49,322 nt of DNA from Bacteroidales bacterium (lineage in GTDB: Bacteria; Bacteroidota; Bacteroidia; Bacteroidales; Marinilabiliaceae): contig SUWW01000020.1 of assembly GCA_015061285.1 (NCBI GenBank), positions 1 to 49,322 on the forward strand, in the 5' to 3' direction. The notes under the pieces were generated by a model that saw only the letters and a program-made list of their open reading frames with translations, had not been told where the DNA came from and did not search any database. Positions 32,767 to 41,598 of this stretch are shown one piece after another; position 1 is the first letter of the stretch; every line of letters begins with the position of its first letter. A program made the translations under genes and the position numbers.

Positions 32767-33960
32767 TCAGAACAAAAGTCTACGGTAGATAAACCGTCCT
32801 TCTATGTTATTAGTTATTACTCCATCGATGTCGCATACTACACGACCATTCATAACTACGCCATGTATCTTTCCTTGCATAGGCACGTCAAATTCGGCAC
32901 CACTGACGTTGCGCAAATTGACAGTTTCGGCACTCTGGTCGTTCCAAACAATCAAATCGGCATCTGCACCTACTTCAACCTTTCCATAGCTTGGCCACAT
33001 ACCTAACATCTTAGACGAACGAGCTGAAGTAACATCAATCAGTTCCTCCAACGTAAAACCTTGTTTAGCAAGCATACCTCTAAGAATGGACAATTGATTT
33101 CTCCGCCAATAATCGTCGGGGAGATCCACAAAATTGTATTCTCGCATAGGTGTTTTAGAGATAGTTGCCGAGCACCATGGATTGTCGCGCAATATGGCAG
33201 CAAAGCGTTCTGGAGTAAACTCTTTGAGTGCCGAACTATGCCGAAGAATAGGCGAATAGCGCAATTCGGCACCTATCAAGCAATTATCTTGCATTCGCTT
33301 AAGTATGTCGAATTCCTCTTCGTAGCATACGTTGAGGAAATAGACCTTACACTTATGACTCGACTCTATTTTCTGAGCCAAAGAGAGCAATCCACTTATA
33401 TGTTCGTTGGAAGTGCCACCGCGCGATATGTCAAACACCAACGTTGTGCCCAAGTCGATAGCAGAAGCGACGAGGAAACTGACGTTGTCGAGAGCTTCAC
33501 GCGAAAATGGTGTACTAAGTTTGCAATAAATCGAAGAGACACCCTTAGGCAGCACAACTAATTTAGCTCGTATAGCATCGAACTTGCGAGTGATGGTATT
33601 GAGCGAAATATGATAACTATAATTAAGTATATGATCGGCTTTATGCTCTATAGCTATTGAGTTTTTATCTATTGCTGAAGTAGTAAGTGGTGTAATCCAC
33701 GTGGTTATGCCCGACTCTATATCGCTAATAGCCTGTTTACTAAGGTCATCACTCGCCTGAGACTCACCAAAAGCATTTGCAGTATCGGTAAGAGATGGTA
33801 TGAGAATGTTACCTTGTGCATCATACTCACGCGTATCTATCGCGGGGTGCATAATATTCTTTTCAATTTGCAAAATCTTACTTCCGCCTATCAAGACCGA
33901 GAATTGCTCTTGCGGGTTGTAGAACGGAATGCGACAGTTACGTATAAGTAGATATTTCAT
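32767..33960 (-). CDS. Dihydroorotase-like amidohydrolase without metal-binding motifs
   Basis: A 397-residue protein of the amidohydrolase superfamily (dihydroorotase/allantoinase branch). It is recognisable from MKYLLIRNCRI at the start and LTLEELIDVTSARSSKMLGM...GKVEVGADADLIVWN at the end. The first metal motif, normally PGxIDxHxH, reads PSLTDTANAF. The later TDHAPH-type catalytic segment reads SATISKTPM. No metal ligand appears to be left, so it should be a pseudoenzyme, perhaps a partner subunit as in inactive dihydroorotase homologues of other bacteria. I chose the ATG at 33960 over an upstream frame. It lies 32 bases after dsbD. Confidence 0.75.
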   Translation of the reverse strand: MKYLLIRNCRIPFYNPQEQFSVLIGGSKILQIEKNIMHPAIDTREYDAQGNILIPSLTDTANAFGESQASDDLSKQAISDIESGITTWITPLTTSAIDKNSIAIEHKADHILNYSYHISLNTITRKFDAIRAKLVVLPKGVSSIYCKLSTPFSREALDNVSFLVASAIDLGTTLVFDISRGGTSNEHISGLLSLAQKIESSHKCKVYFLNVCYEEEFDILKRMQDNCLIGAELRYSPILRHSSALKEFTPERFAAILRDNPWCSATISKTPMREYNFVDLPDDYWRRNQLSILRGMLAKQGFTLEELIDVTSARSSKMLGMWPSYGKVEVGADADLIVWNDQSAETVNLRNVSGAEFDVPMQGKIHGVVMNGRVVCDIDGVITNNIEGRFIYRRLLF

Positions 33961-33992
33961 GTGTTTTGTTTTTATATATATACTTCTTGTTA

Positions 33993-35849
33993 TCAACTAT
34001 TTAGAAACGCTACAAACGTTGCTACGTCTTCAGTAAACGCCGAAGTAGCAACGACCTCTTCGCTTACAGGATTCATAATTACAAAAAATGGTTGTGCGTT
34101 TACACCTGAGAGTTGCCTTTGAAGCAAGCTCCATTTATCGCCAATGGTGCGCAGTGTAACAGTTTTTCCATTTTCCATAACCTCTTCTTTTTCGGTGAGT
34201 TTATGCTTATCGTCGACGTAAAGCGTAACGCGAATAAAGTTATCATTTATAAGTTGTTTTACATCAATATTCGACAATACGGTTTGCTCCATTTTTCGGC
34301 AATTAACGCAGCCATAACCAGTAAAATCAATAAGCAGTTTCTTATTCTCGGTCTTAGCAGCTTGCTTTGCTTGCTCCAAGTCGTCGTATTTTATGGCATT
34401 TTTATGAGTATCAACGCCATTGTATGCATTTGCACCGATGACAAAATCTTGCGTTTCGATTGGAGGAGCAAAAGCACTAACAGCATTCAAAGGTGCGCCC
34501 CACAATCCTGGAACGAGATATATAGCAAAAGCAAAGGCCACAATTCCCGTCATCAAACGACCGATGCTAACATTTGATCCTGCATCGTGCGGCATTTTTA
34601 TAATTCCCCACATACATAATGCATAGGCTACAGCGAGTGCTATCCATAGCGAAAGAAATGTCTCGCGAGGCAACAATCCCCAACCGTATGCAATATCGGC
34701 AACCGAGAAAAATTTGAAAGCAAAGAGTATTTCTATGAAGCCAAGAGTTGTCTTTACGGTCATCATCCAACTGCCAGAACGTGGAATTTTGTTCATGAGC
34801 GATGGGAACATAGCAAAAAGTGTAAATGGCAAAGCCAATGCTACAGAGAAGCCCAACATACCAATTGTAGGTGCTACAATGCTTCCAACGGTAGATAATT
34901 CTACCAACAAGAATCCTATTATTGGTCCGGTGCAAGAGAACGACACAAGAGCAAGCATAAAAGCCATCAAGAATATGCCAAGCACACCACCAACGGCTTC
35001 CGACTTACGGTCGACTGCATTGCTCCACGATGCTGGTAAAGTAAGTTCAAATGCGCCAAGAAGCGATAAGCCAAACATAATAAGCAACAGAGTGAAAAAT
35101 ATGTTGAACACCGCATTTGTCGACATGGCATTGAGAGCATCAGGACGTCCACTAACAAGTGTTATTATCAAGCCTAACGCTACATAGATAACTACAATGG
35201 ATAGTCCGTAGAGCGAAGCATCGCGAATGGCTCTACTTCGCGAAGTGCTATGCTTCAAGAAATAGCTTACAGTAAGCGGAATCATCGGCCACACACAAGG
35301 AGTAAGCAGTGCAACAAATCCGCCCAATAGGCACGACAAGAATATCCACAACAACGAATGGGTGCCAGTGGCTGACGTCGTATCAGCATCGATAGTTTCG
35401 TTATTACTTACCAACGCACCAGTGTAACTAAACTCCACATTGGTAGGAGGCAAGCAGGTCTCGTTGTTGCAAGCGCCATAGACCATGTAGCCTGCTATGG
35501 TGTATGAATCGGCTATCACTTTTATCTTTTGTTCGAAAGCACATTTACCTTCAAAGAAGCTCACTTCGCATCCAAATACGTCATCGAAGACATGCTTAGA
35601 TTCGCCAACGGGCTCTAAACTACCAACGAGTTGACAACCTTCGAGTTTTTCGGCAACAAACTCTGCAGGCGTAGGTCCTCCAGCATTATCAACTGAATAC
35701 ACGTGCCAACTTGGCGCCATAGTGCCACTAAAACGAATAGTAAAAATGCTGTCGTTAGTCGACAATAGTTCTGAGGAAAAAGAGACTTCGTTCTGTGCCG
35801 ACAAAGCGGTGCACAGCATCACGGATAGAAAAGCTAAAATTCTGTTCAT
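33993..35849 (-). CDS. dsbD: DsbD-type thiol:disulfide interchange protein
   Basis: A 618-residue inner-membrane protein that carries electrons from cytoplasmic thioredoxin to the periplasm. In order: signal peptide (cleaved near ALSAQ), N-terminal immunoglobulin-like domain with CNNETCLPP, a helical core with the membrane cysteines in LLTPCVWPM and SFSCTGPI, and a C-terminal periplasmic thioredoxin domain with CVNC (FTGYGCVNCRKME). The start at 35849 fits a -7 box at 35870-35877 and the signal peptide. It is followed by the dihydroorotase-like gene. A thioredoxin-fold protein is encoded nearby but lacks cysteines, so it cannot be a redox client. Confidence 0.95.
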   Translation of the reverse strand: MNRILAFLSVMLCTALSAQNEVSFSSELLSTNDSIFTIRFSGTMAPSWHVYSVDNAGGPTPAEFVAEKLEGCQLVGSLEPVGESKHVFDDVFGCEVSFFEGKCAFEQKIKVIADSYTIAGYMVYGACNNETCLPPTNVEFSYTGALVSNNETIDADTTSATGTHSLLWIFLSCLLGGFVALLTPCVWPMIPLTVSYFLKHSTSRSRAIRDASLYGLSIVVIYVALGLIITLVSGRPDALNAMSTNAVFNIFFTLLLIMFGLSLLGAFELTLPASWSNAVDRKSEAVGGVLGIFLMAFMLALVSFSCTGPIIGFLLVELSTVGSIVAPTIGMLGFSVALALPFTLFAMFPSLMNKIPRSGSWMMTVKTTLGFIEILFAFKFFSVADIAYGWGLLPRETFLSLWIALAVAYALCMWGIIKMPHDAGSNVSIGRLMTGIVAFAFAIYLVPGLWGAPLNAVSAFAPPIETQDFVIGANAYNGVDTHKNAIKYDDLEQAKQAAKTENKKLLIDFTGYGCVNCRKMEQTVLSNIDVKQLINDNFIRVTLYVDDKHKLTEKEEVMENGKTVTLRTIGDKWSLLQRQLSGVNAQPFFVIMNPVSEEVVATSAFTEDVATFVAFLNS

Positions 35850-35869
35850 GTATATATATAATGATGCGA

Positions 35870-35877
35870 CAAAAATA
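35870..35877 (-). promoter_or_regulatory. -7 box of the dsbD promoter
   Basis: The minus strand reads TATTTTTG, an exact match, 20 bases ahead of the dsbD ATG, giving a very short leader. It excludes the longer frame that begins at 35903. Confidence 0.5.
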
Positions 35878-35928
35878 GATATTTCACAATTCACTATACG
35901 CAATTCTACGTTTGTATTTACGTCAAAA

Positions 35929-35957
35929 GCCCCTCTTACCTAACGGATAAAAGGGGC
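35929..35957 (-). terminator. Terminator of the flavodoxin-DUF2023 operon
   Basis: GCCCCT / AGGGGC arms (35929-35934, 35952-35957) with further pairing inside, followed on the minus strand by TTTTGACG. It lies downstream of the DUF2023 stop codon. Confidence 0.75.
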
Positions 35958-35984
35958 AAAAACAAATAATGAATTAATGATAGA

Positions 35985-36341
35985 TTAACTTGCGGTAGTA
36001 CGCTTCTTACGCTCACAAAAACGCTCGCACTGCTGGCAGACATCATAACCCAGTAGTGCACCGAGAATAAAATCCTCTTCGGGAGATAACTTATTAAGTG
36101 GGCGGTTTACAAATGTGCGAATGGCCTCGAGACACTCTCTACGACCAAAGAAGATATTAACGTTGTTGTCGCCTACTGCTTGAAGAATATAATCTATATT
36201 CTGTCGTTGAAGGCGCGTTACTGCATTCTGAACTTGATTATTGGCAAGCGTAAACAGAATCAAATTGCGAACTCCTTTTTTGTATTCGTATATATGATTA
36301 CAAAGCACCATAAGTTCTGGCGTAACATTAACTACGTTCAT
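35985..36341 (-). CDS. DUF2023 family protein
   Basis: A 118-residue soluble protein of the DUF2023 family, whose genes are regularly next to flavodoxin genes in Bacteroidota; here it lies 24 bases behind one. The body is helical with FFGRRECLEAIRTF and LSPEEDFILGALLGYD. The tail carries a cysteine cluster C102-x2-C105-x3-C109 followed by a basic end (RKKRTTAS). Its function is unknown. The constant link to flavodoxin and the cysteine cluster suggest a role in electron transfer or flavodoxin handling, which is inference. Confidence 0.88.
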   Translation of the reverse strand: MNVVNVTPELMVLCNHIYEYKKGVRNLILFTLANNQVQNAVTRLQRQNIDYILQAVGDNNVNIFFGRRECLEAIRTFVNRPLNKLSPEEDFILGALLGYDVCQQCERFCERKKRTTAS

Positions 36342-36365
36342 AATCTCCTTGACTATTCAATTTCT

Positions 36366-36851
36366 TTACTGAATATTTTTCACCCAAGCAGCAATACGCT
36401 CGTCGGTTTTATTCGACTCGTTAACCTCGTCGATAGCAAGACCAACAAATTTTCCATCAACTACAGAAGCTGAAGAATCGAACGAATAGCCATCTGTGGC
36501 AACTTGACCAACGAATGTAGCGCCCGAACCAGCAAGTTCTTGGTAAATAACACCCATAGCATCGCAAAATGTATCACAATATGACGAAGAGTCGCCACAA
36601 CCAAAAAGTGCTATGGTCTTTCCTTTGAGGTCGGCACTTTTGAGAACTTTTACTCCATCATACCAATCGTCTTGCAACTCACCAGCACCCCACGTGCTCG
36701 TACCCAGAATAAGTGTGTCGTATGCTGCAATTTTTTCTGCAGTTAGTTCTGTCACGTTGAATACTTCTGCGCCTACAGCAGCGCCAATTTTACCTGCTAT
36801 TTCTTCTGTAGTTCCTGTCGTTGAACCATAGAAAATGACTTTTTTACTCAT
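36366..36851 (-). CDS. fldA: Flavodoxin
   Basis: A 161-residue FMN protein acting as a soluble low-potential electron carrier. The phosphate-binding loop is GSTTGTTEEIA (residues 9-19). The FMN ring contacts are in STWGAGELQDDWYDG and FGCGDSSSYCDTFCDA; the insertion typical of long-chain flavodoxins is present (VGQVATDGYSFDSSAS). Candidate partners include PFOR (435-4016). It has a strong promoter 29 bases upstream and is co-transcribed with DUF2023. Confidence 0.96.
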   Translation of the reverse strand: MSKKVIFYGSTTGTTEEIAGKIGAAVGAEVFNVTELTAEKIAAYDTLILGTSTWGAGELQDDWYDGVKVLKSADLKGKTIALFGCGDSSSYCDTFCDAMGVIYQELAGSGATFVGQVATDGYSFDSSASVVDGKFVGLAIDEVNESNKTDERIAAWVKNIQ

Positions 36852-36879
36852 TGCTATTTTTGTTTAGAATTATTACACA

Positions 36880-36910
36880 CAAAACTATCTTGAGCAATAA
36901 TTCATCACAA
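36880..36910 (-). promoter_or_regulatory. Promoter of the flavodoxin-DUF2023 operon
   Basis: On the minus strand: TTG (36908-36910), 20 bases, TAGTTTTG (36880-36887). The layout is the Bacteroidota consensus, 29 bases before the fldA ATG. The remaining DNA to 37076 holds nothing I can name. Confidence 0.65.
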
Positions 36911-37076
36911 TCACTACTAATAGCTATTTTGAAGCTTGATTTTAGCGATACTATAAGTATTCGTAGGTATTTAGAATAGTTTGCCCATAACCAATACTTA
37001 CACTGTTCGAACTATAGTATAAGCAATCAGCGAAATAACTCCGAACAACAAGCACAGAAGACCTACATCAACAAAG

Positions 37077-37103
37077 AAGCCCCACACATCACGCATGGGG
37101 CTT
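37077..37103 (-). terminator. Terminator of the sulfatase-U32 operon
   Basis: AAGCCCCA (37077-37084) pairs perfectly with TGGGGCTT (37096-37103), followed by CTTTG on the minus strand, 21 bases past the U32 stop codon. Confidence 0.75.
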
Positions 37104-37123
37104 ATCATTTTGTGTTGATTCAT

Positions 37124-38389
37124 TTATCGTTGACCATCATTCACCTTCGAAGAATCGACAATCTTGTATAGCTTATCTCCTCGTCGGATGCGCGATGGTA
37201 TGGGCATAGAGAATATGTCTCCCTTTGTTACTTTTTTCAACGGATCTTTATCCGTACGAAGTTCTGAGGCAGTAAATTCAACAACACCCGTTGTAGCTCC
37301 TATCACAACCACTTCGTCACCTTTGTTAAGTACGTCCGACTCGAGCACAAACTCACCAACGCCTATTTTAGAAAAATAGTTACGCACGGTGCCAATAGCG
37401 ACACGCTTCACAGTAGCCAAATTGCCATAGCGGTCGGTCCATTCGCCCATCGTCTGACCTTGATAATATCCGTCCCAGAAACCACGATTGAAGACGCGTG
37501 TCAGGCGATTGTCCCAGAAGCCAACTCCTTTTTCGGCATACGTACCATCGGCTATGGCGCGTACAGCTTCGTCGTAGCAACTGCAAACAGTCTTTACGTA
37601 GTCGGCCGAACGTGCGCGTCCTTCTATCTTCAATACACTTACACCTGCCTCAATGAGTTTATCAAGGAAATCTATGGTTTTCAAGTCTTTAGGCGACATA
37701 ATATATTTACCATCGACTTCAAGTTCAAGACCCGTTTGAGCATCTTTTACAAGGTAGCTTCGACGACAGACTTGCAAACATGCACCACGATTAGCCGAAC
37801 GCCCCAAATTGTTGAGACTTAAATAGCATTTACCCGAAACAGCCATACACAATGCTCCATGGGCGAACATCTCTATACGAACAAGCTTTCCGGAAGGGCC
37901 ACAGATGTTTTGTGCCACTATCTGGTCGTGTATATATTTCACTTGATTGATGTTCAATTCGCGAGCAAGCACCACTACATCAGAAAATTGGCTATAGAAC
38001 TTCACAGCCTCAATATTGCTTATGTTGCACTGAGTTGATATATGTACATCGACACCTATCGAACGTGCATACATAATGGCGGCAATATCAGATGCGATAA
38101 TAGCCTCTACGCCTGTTTGTTTGGCAGCATCAATAGTTTTGCGAACTGCTTCAAATTCATTGTCATACACAATAGTATTAACAGTCAGATAGACTTTTTT
38201 GCCATTGCTATGAGCAATTTCAACTATTTTTTGTAGATCGGCTTCATCAAAATTGTTGGCAGAGCGAGCTCGCATATTTAGCGTACCTATACCTAAATAA
38301 ACGGCATCAGCACCACCTTGAATGGCAGCTGTAAGTGATTCGTAGCTGCCCACTGGCGCCATTATCTCTATGTCTTCGCGTCGTATCAT
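37124..38389 (-). CDS. trhP: U32 family protein, tRNA hydroxylation (TrhP type)
   Basis: A 421-residue cytoplasmic protein of the peptidase U32 family. The N-terminal barrel starts IEIMAPVGSYESLTAAIQGGADAVYLG. The conserved iron-sulfur cysteine region reads HGALCMAVSGKCYLS...NRGACLQVCRR. IMSPKDLKTIDFLDKLIEAGVSVLKIEGR is a signature of the TrhP/RlhA branch. TrhP uses prephenate to hydroxylate uridine 34 of tRNAs; the RlhA branch acts on 23S rRNA. The shorter length fits TrhP. Its start codon overlaps the stop of the upstream sulfatase-fold gene by four bases, so the two are translationally coupled. Confidence 0.88.
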   Translation of the reverse strand: MIRREDIEIMAPVGSYESLTAAIQGGADAVYLGIGTLNMRARSANNFDEADLQKIVEIAHSNGKKVYLTVNTIVYDNEFEAVRKTIDAAKQTGVEAIIASDIAAIMYARSIGVDVHISTQCNISNIEAVKFYSQFSDVVVLARELNINQVKYIHDQIVAQNICGPSGKLVRIEMFAHGALCMAVSGKCYLSLNNLGRSANRGACLQVCRRSYLVKDAQTGLELEVDGKYIMSPKDLKTIDFLDKLIEAGVSVLKIEGRARSADYVKTVCSCYDEAVRAIADGTYAEKGVGFWDNRLTRVFNRGFWDGYYQGQTMGEWTDRYGNLATVKRVAIGTVRNYFSKIGVGEFVLESDVLNKGDEVVVIGATTGVVEFTASELRTDKDPLKKVTKGDIFSMPIPSRIRRGDKLYKIVDSSKVNDGQR

Positions 38390-40248
38390 CGTTTCTTATT
38401 GTCGTTACACATCATTTGTAGAATTGCTTTGCCCGAAATGGTGTCGGGTGTGGCCGTTTCACTCTCTATACGTATATATTTATTTGCTTGATTATCGAAC
38501 ACTTGAAACGACACACTATCAGCATATCCAAAACCATCGGAAAAGTCGTAAAACGAAAAACCTCTATTGCCTTTGTCAAGCAAGTTTTTGCTAAAAGTGT
38601 ACTGCGAATGCTCAATATCAAGTTGGCTAAGTAGCGTTGCGGCAATATCTATCTGAGTACCAGGTTTATGCACAACAGTATCTTTCACAGCAAGTGCTCC
38701 ACCCGTCATTATCAATGGAATACGGAATCGCATAGGATTATCGTTAGCTACGTTGTTTGGTCCTCCATGACCATGGTCGGCAACGAGTATAAATAGCGTA
38801 TTATTCCACCAACTGCGTGTGCGTGCCTTAGCAAAAAAATCACCAATGCAACTATCGGTATAGGCAACAGAATTGAAATAGTCGTTTTCAAATTTTCGCT
38901 TCATTGGCACGGTGAAGGGTTCGTGGCTCGATAATGTAAAAATCGCGTCAAAGAATGGTTGCTCTTGCTTATCCATTTCGCTAAGTAAGCGGTTGAGCGT
39001 AAATTCATCATGAGCGCCCCATTTGTCGCCCCACTCCGACTTAGGAAAATCTTCTTGTGTGATAATATTATCAAAACCCGCCATAGTTATCAGCGAGTTG
39101 AAATTGTTGAAATGCAAATCGCCTCCATAGATAAACGTTTGACTTGCATATCCATTTTCGCGAAGACTTTTGGCAATATATGGCAACGATTGCGTTTTGC
39201 TTGGGTATTGTATTATACTAATAGTTGGCAAAACAGGGTATCCACACATAACAGCCACAAGACCCTTACCAGATCGGTCCGAAGCCGCCATAACATTGTC
39301 GAAAACGATGCTTTCTGGCACAAGCGCCTTGATGTTTTTGGCAACATTTTCGCCGCCAAGAAATTCTATTGTATGTGCCGAAAAACTCTCCAAAAGCAAT
39401 ATCACAACATTCGGACGAGAGCTATTCAACACACGAGGATAATCGCCATTCTGATACATCAAATCGTTGAAACGCCTCTGAGCATCATCATCATTCATAA
39501 AATGATAATCCACAGTGGCATTTCTTGCACGTTTAAGCGAATAGCAGAAATTCCAAGCAGGATTAAGCGCCGTATGGTTGGCAAAAGTCGAATTGCAGAA
39601 AAAAGCATGGCCAGTGTTGAGAGGAGCTATTCCCACACCTCCTCTAATAGGTAGAATCATTACTGCACCCATCACCAGAGTTGCTACCATTCTTACCAAT
39701 TTGCCAGGCAACTGTTCGTGTTCGTTGTTTGCAGCCTCAATTGCACTGTTAGTCAAGCGTCTAAGTAGGTATATTGCCGCCACACTCAGTCCTATTGCTG
39801 CTATTGTATATATAATAACAATCCACGATTCGGTAGAATCGAAAATTGCCATAGGATCATTCGAAAACATACCTAAATCCACAGCATCGACATGATGTAG
39901 CCAATGTCCGTAGACAACAGCATTTGCAGGAAGGGTAAAGACTAAAATACAAGCCAAGATGCCACTAATAAACCTACAAAAGCGTAATGATTTTGCGGGA
40001 GCATGCCAATAAGTAGTAATAATAACTACAAAGCATGTCAATAGGCTCAAATAGCCAATAATACTAAAGTCGAATCGCATTCCTACAAATAGCGACTGCA
40101 ACAAAAGCCACTTGTCGGTATCGATGGCTTGATTGCTATTTATGGCTACAAATAGGAGGCGCAATTCAAAGAAAAGGATTAGCCAAAACAAGGCATGCAT
40201 TAACAGATAACGCACTGTTTGCCAGAAGTTTAACAGCGAAATCTTCAT
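38386..40248 (-). CDS. LtaS-family sulfatase-fold membrane transferase
   Basis: A 620-residue membrane enzyme with about five N-terminal helices (to about residue 205) and a periplasmic sulfatase-like domain. Metal and catalytic elements are visible: Glu287 in LLLESFS, a Ser nucleophile candidate Ser326 in DRSGKG, SSHEPF, and the ADHGHG metal site. Related enzymes transfer phosphoglycerol or phosphoethanolamine to surface lipids or sugars. No lipoteichoic acid exists in this phylum, so an envelope modification is the likely job. The family usually has Thr as nucleophile. It overlaps the U32 gene by four bases (ATGA) and follows the terminator of the ribosomal operon. Confidence 0.85.
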   Translation of the reverse strand: MKISLLNFWQTVRYLLMHALFWLILFFELRLLFVAINSNQAIDTDKWLLLQSLFVGMRFDFSIIGYLSLLTCFVVIITTYWHAPAKSLRFCRFISGILACILVFTLPANAVVYGHWLHHVDAVDLGMFSNDPMAIFDSTESWIVIIYTIAAIGLSVAAIYLLRRLTNSAIEAANNEHEQLPGKLVRMVATLVMGAVMILPIRGGVGIAPLNTGHAFFCNSTFANHTALNPAWNFCYSLKRARNATVDYHFMNDDDAQRRFNDLMYQNGDYPRVLNSSRPNVVILLLESFSAHTIEFLGGENVAKNIKALVPESIVFDNVMAASDRSGKGLVAVMCGYPVLPTISIIQYPSKTQSLPYIAKSLRENGYASQTFIYGGDLHFNNFNSLITMAGFDNIITQEDFPKSEWGDKWGAHDEFTLNRLLSEMDKQEQPFFDAIFTLSSHEPFTVPMKRKFENDYFNSVAYTDSCIGDFFAKARTRSWWNNTLFILVADHGHGGPNNVANDNPMRFRIPLIMTGGALAVKDTVVHKPGTQIDIAATLLSQLDIEHSQYTFSKNLLDKGNRGFSFYDFSDGFGYADSVSFQVFDNQANKYIRIESETATPDTISGKAILQMMCNDNKKR

Positions 40249-40292
40249 AAATATGTATTAAGTACGCAACAACGTCGATTTATAATGAAAAA

Positions 40293-40316
40293 GCCGACGC
40301 AAATCGCTGCGTCGGC
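40293..40316 (-). terminator. Terminator of the rpsF-rpsR-rplI operon
   Basis: A perfect stem GCCGACGCA / TGCGTCGGC with a six-base loop, followed by TTTTTC on the minus strand, 46 bases past the rplI stop codon. Confidence 0.9.
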
Positions 40317-40361
40317 ATTATGTGTTGAATAAAAGTATCTTGTGTTTGATTGAATAAATGT

Positions 40362-40808
40362 TTATTCAGCTACAACTTCAAAGTTGATATCAACTTTCAC
40401 CTCACGATGGAGTTTAACAGTAGCTGTGTACTTACCAAGTTCTTTGATATTCTCGTCCTTGATAAGGATAATCTTGCGGTCGATTTCAAAGCCTTTAGCT
40501 GCGAGAGCCTCAGCGATTTGAATAGTGTTAACCGAACCGAAGATTTTGCCAGTAGAGCTTGCTTTAGCACCGATGGTGAGGTTGAGACCTTCCATTTTAG
40601 CTGCCAACTCTTCAGCATCTTGTTTGAGTTTAGCCTGCTTGTGAGCACGTTGTTTGATGCTTTCAGCAAGAACTTTCTTAGCCGACTCGGTAGCAAGAGC
40701 TGCAATACCTTTTGGTATGAGGTAGTTGCGACCATAGCCAGGTTTTACTGTGATTATATCGTCTTTGTGGCCGAGTTTAGCCACGTCAGTCTTCAATATT
40801 ACTTCCAT
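40362..40808 (-). CDS. rplI: 50S ribosomal protein L9
   Basis: A 148-residue protein. The N-terminal domain is the L9 signature (MEVILKTDVAKLGHKDDIITVKPGYGRNYLIPKGIA), with a connecting helix and a C-terminal domain (KIFGSVNTIQIAEAL). It binds 23S rRNA domain V at the base of the L1 stalk. It lies 11 bases after rpsR and is the last gene of the operon. Confidence 0.98.
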   Translation of the reverse strand: MEVILKTDVAKLGHKDDIITVKPGYGRNYLIPKGIAALATESAKKVLAESIKQRAHKQAKLKQDAEELAAKMEGLNLTIGAKASSTGKIFGSVNTIQIAEALAAKGFEIDRKIILIKDENIKELGKYTATVKLHREVKVDINFEVVAE

Positions 40809-40819
40809 GCTTCAATCTC

Positions 40820-41089
40820 CTATTTCATTAAGTCGGTTACGTATGGCAGTAAAGCTAAGTGGCGAGCGCGTTTAACAGCTTTAGCCACCTTGCGCTGATA
40901 TTTCAAAGATGTACCAGTGATACGGCGAGGTAGAATTTTACCTTGCTCGTTCAAGAATTTCTTGAGGAACTCAGGATTCTTGTAGTCTACATACTTGATA
41001 CCGCTTTTCTTGAAACGGCAGTATTTTTTCTTTTTTACCTCAACGGTAGGAGGCGTTAGGTAACGAATGTCTGATGTCTTTTGTGCCAT
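40820..41089 (-). CDS. rpsR: 30S ribosomal protein S18
   Basis: An 89-residue basic protein with the S18 block ([51 protein letters not shown]). It sits on the platform of the small subunit with S6. The gene begins 3 bases after rpsF ends. Confidence 0.98.
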   Translation of the reverse strand: MAQKTSDIRYLTPPTVEVKKKKYCRFKKSGIKYVDYKNPEFLKKFLNEQGKILPRRITGTSLKYQRKVAKAVKRARHLALLPYVTDLMK

Positions 41090-41092
41090 GAC

Positions 41093-41446
41093 TTAATTCT
41101 CCTTTACTTCTTCATTTTTAGCTGCATTGCGGCGTGTCTCGCTGTATTGAACAGCGTATTTCTCCATCTTGAAGGTGAGGAAACGGATAACGCGCTCGTC
41201 GCGACGATAAGCTGTTTCGAGAGTCTCAACAAAAGTTGGCTCTGCCTTGAACTCTAACAAGCAATAGAAGCCTGTTGTCTTCTTTTGAATTGGGTATGCC
41301 AATTTGCGAAGGCCCCAATTTTCTTCGTTTACGATTTCGCCTCCGTTCTGCAGAACTAAGTCCTTGAACTTTTGCACCGCTTCCTTCATCTGAGTATCAG
41401 ACAAAACGGGAGTCAAAATGAAAACGGTTTCATACTGATTCAACAT
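41093..41446 (-). CDS. rpsF: 30S ribosomal protein S6
   Basis: A 117-residue protein with the S6 fold ([19 protein letters not shown]...[24 protein letters not shown], and [12 protein letters not shown]). It pairs with S18. The gene is first of its operon and has a near-ideal promoter upstream. There is no ssb gene between rpsF and rpsR, unlike in many Firmicutes. Confidence 0.98.
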   Translation of the reverse strand: MLNQYETVFILTPVLSDTQMKEAVQKFKDLVLQNGGEIVNEENWGLRKLAYPIQKKTTGFYCLLEFKAEPTFVETLETAYRRDERVIRFLTFKMEKYAVQYSETRRNAAKNEEVKEN

Positions 41447-41480
41447 AAATTTTTATTTTTTGAGTTTTACAAATCGGCGG

Positions 41481-41512
41481 CAAAATTACTCTTTACTTTT
41501 TCTTTTTGCAAA
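41481..41512 (-). promoter_or_regulatory. Promoter of the rpsF-rpsR-rplI operon
   Basis: On the minus strand: TTTG (41509-41512), 20 bases, TAATTTTG (41481-41488), a perfect Bacteroidota consensus promoter, 35 bases ahead of the rpsF ATG. Confidence 0.8.
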
Positions 41513-41540
41513 TGCTTTTTATGCAAGTATCAACAAAAAA

Positions 41541-41571
41541 AATACCGCTCAACATAAAGCCGAGCGGTATT
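41541..41571 (-). terminator. Terminator of the nqr operon
   Basis: AATACCGCTC (41541-41550) / GAGCGGTATT (41562-41571), a perfect 10-base stem followed by eight Ts on the minus strand, 28 bases past the nqrF stop codon. Confidence 0.9.
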
Positions 41572-41598
41572 TGCATTTCTATTTCGTTTCCGGACGTA

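Noticed and set aside
33961-33996. Longer N-terminus for the dihydroorotase-like protein, overlapping dsbD
   Set aside because: The extension has no family similarity, and MKYLLIRNCRI at 33960 is the typical start of these proteins.
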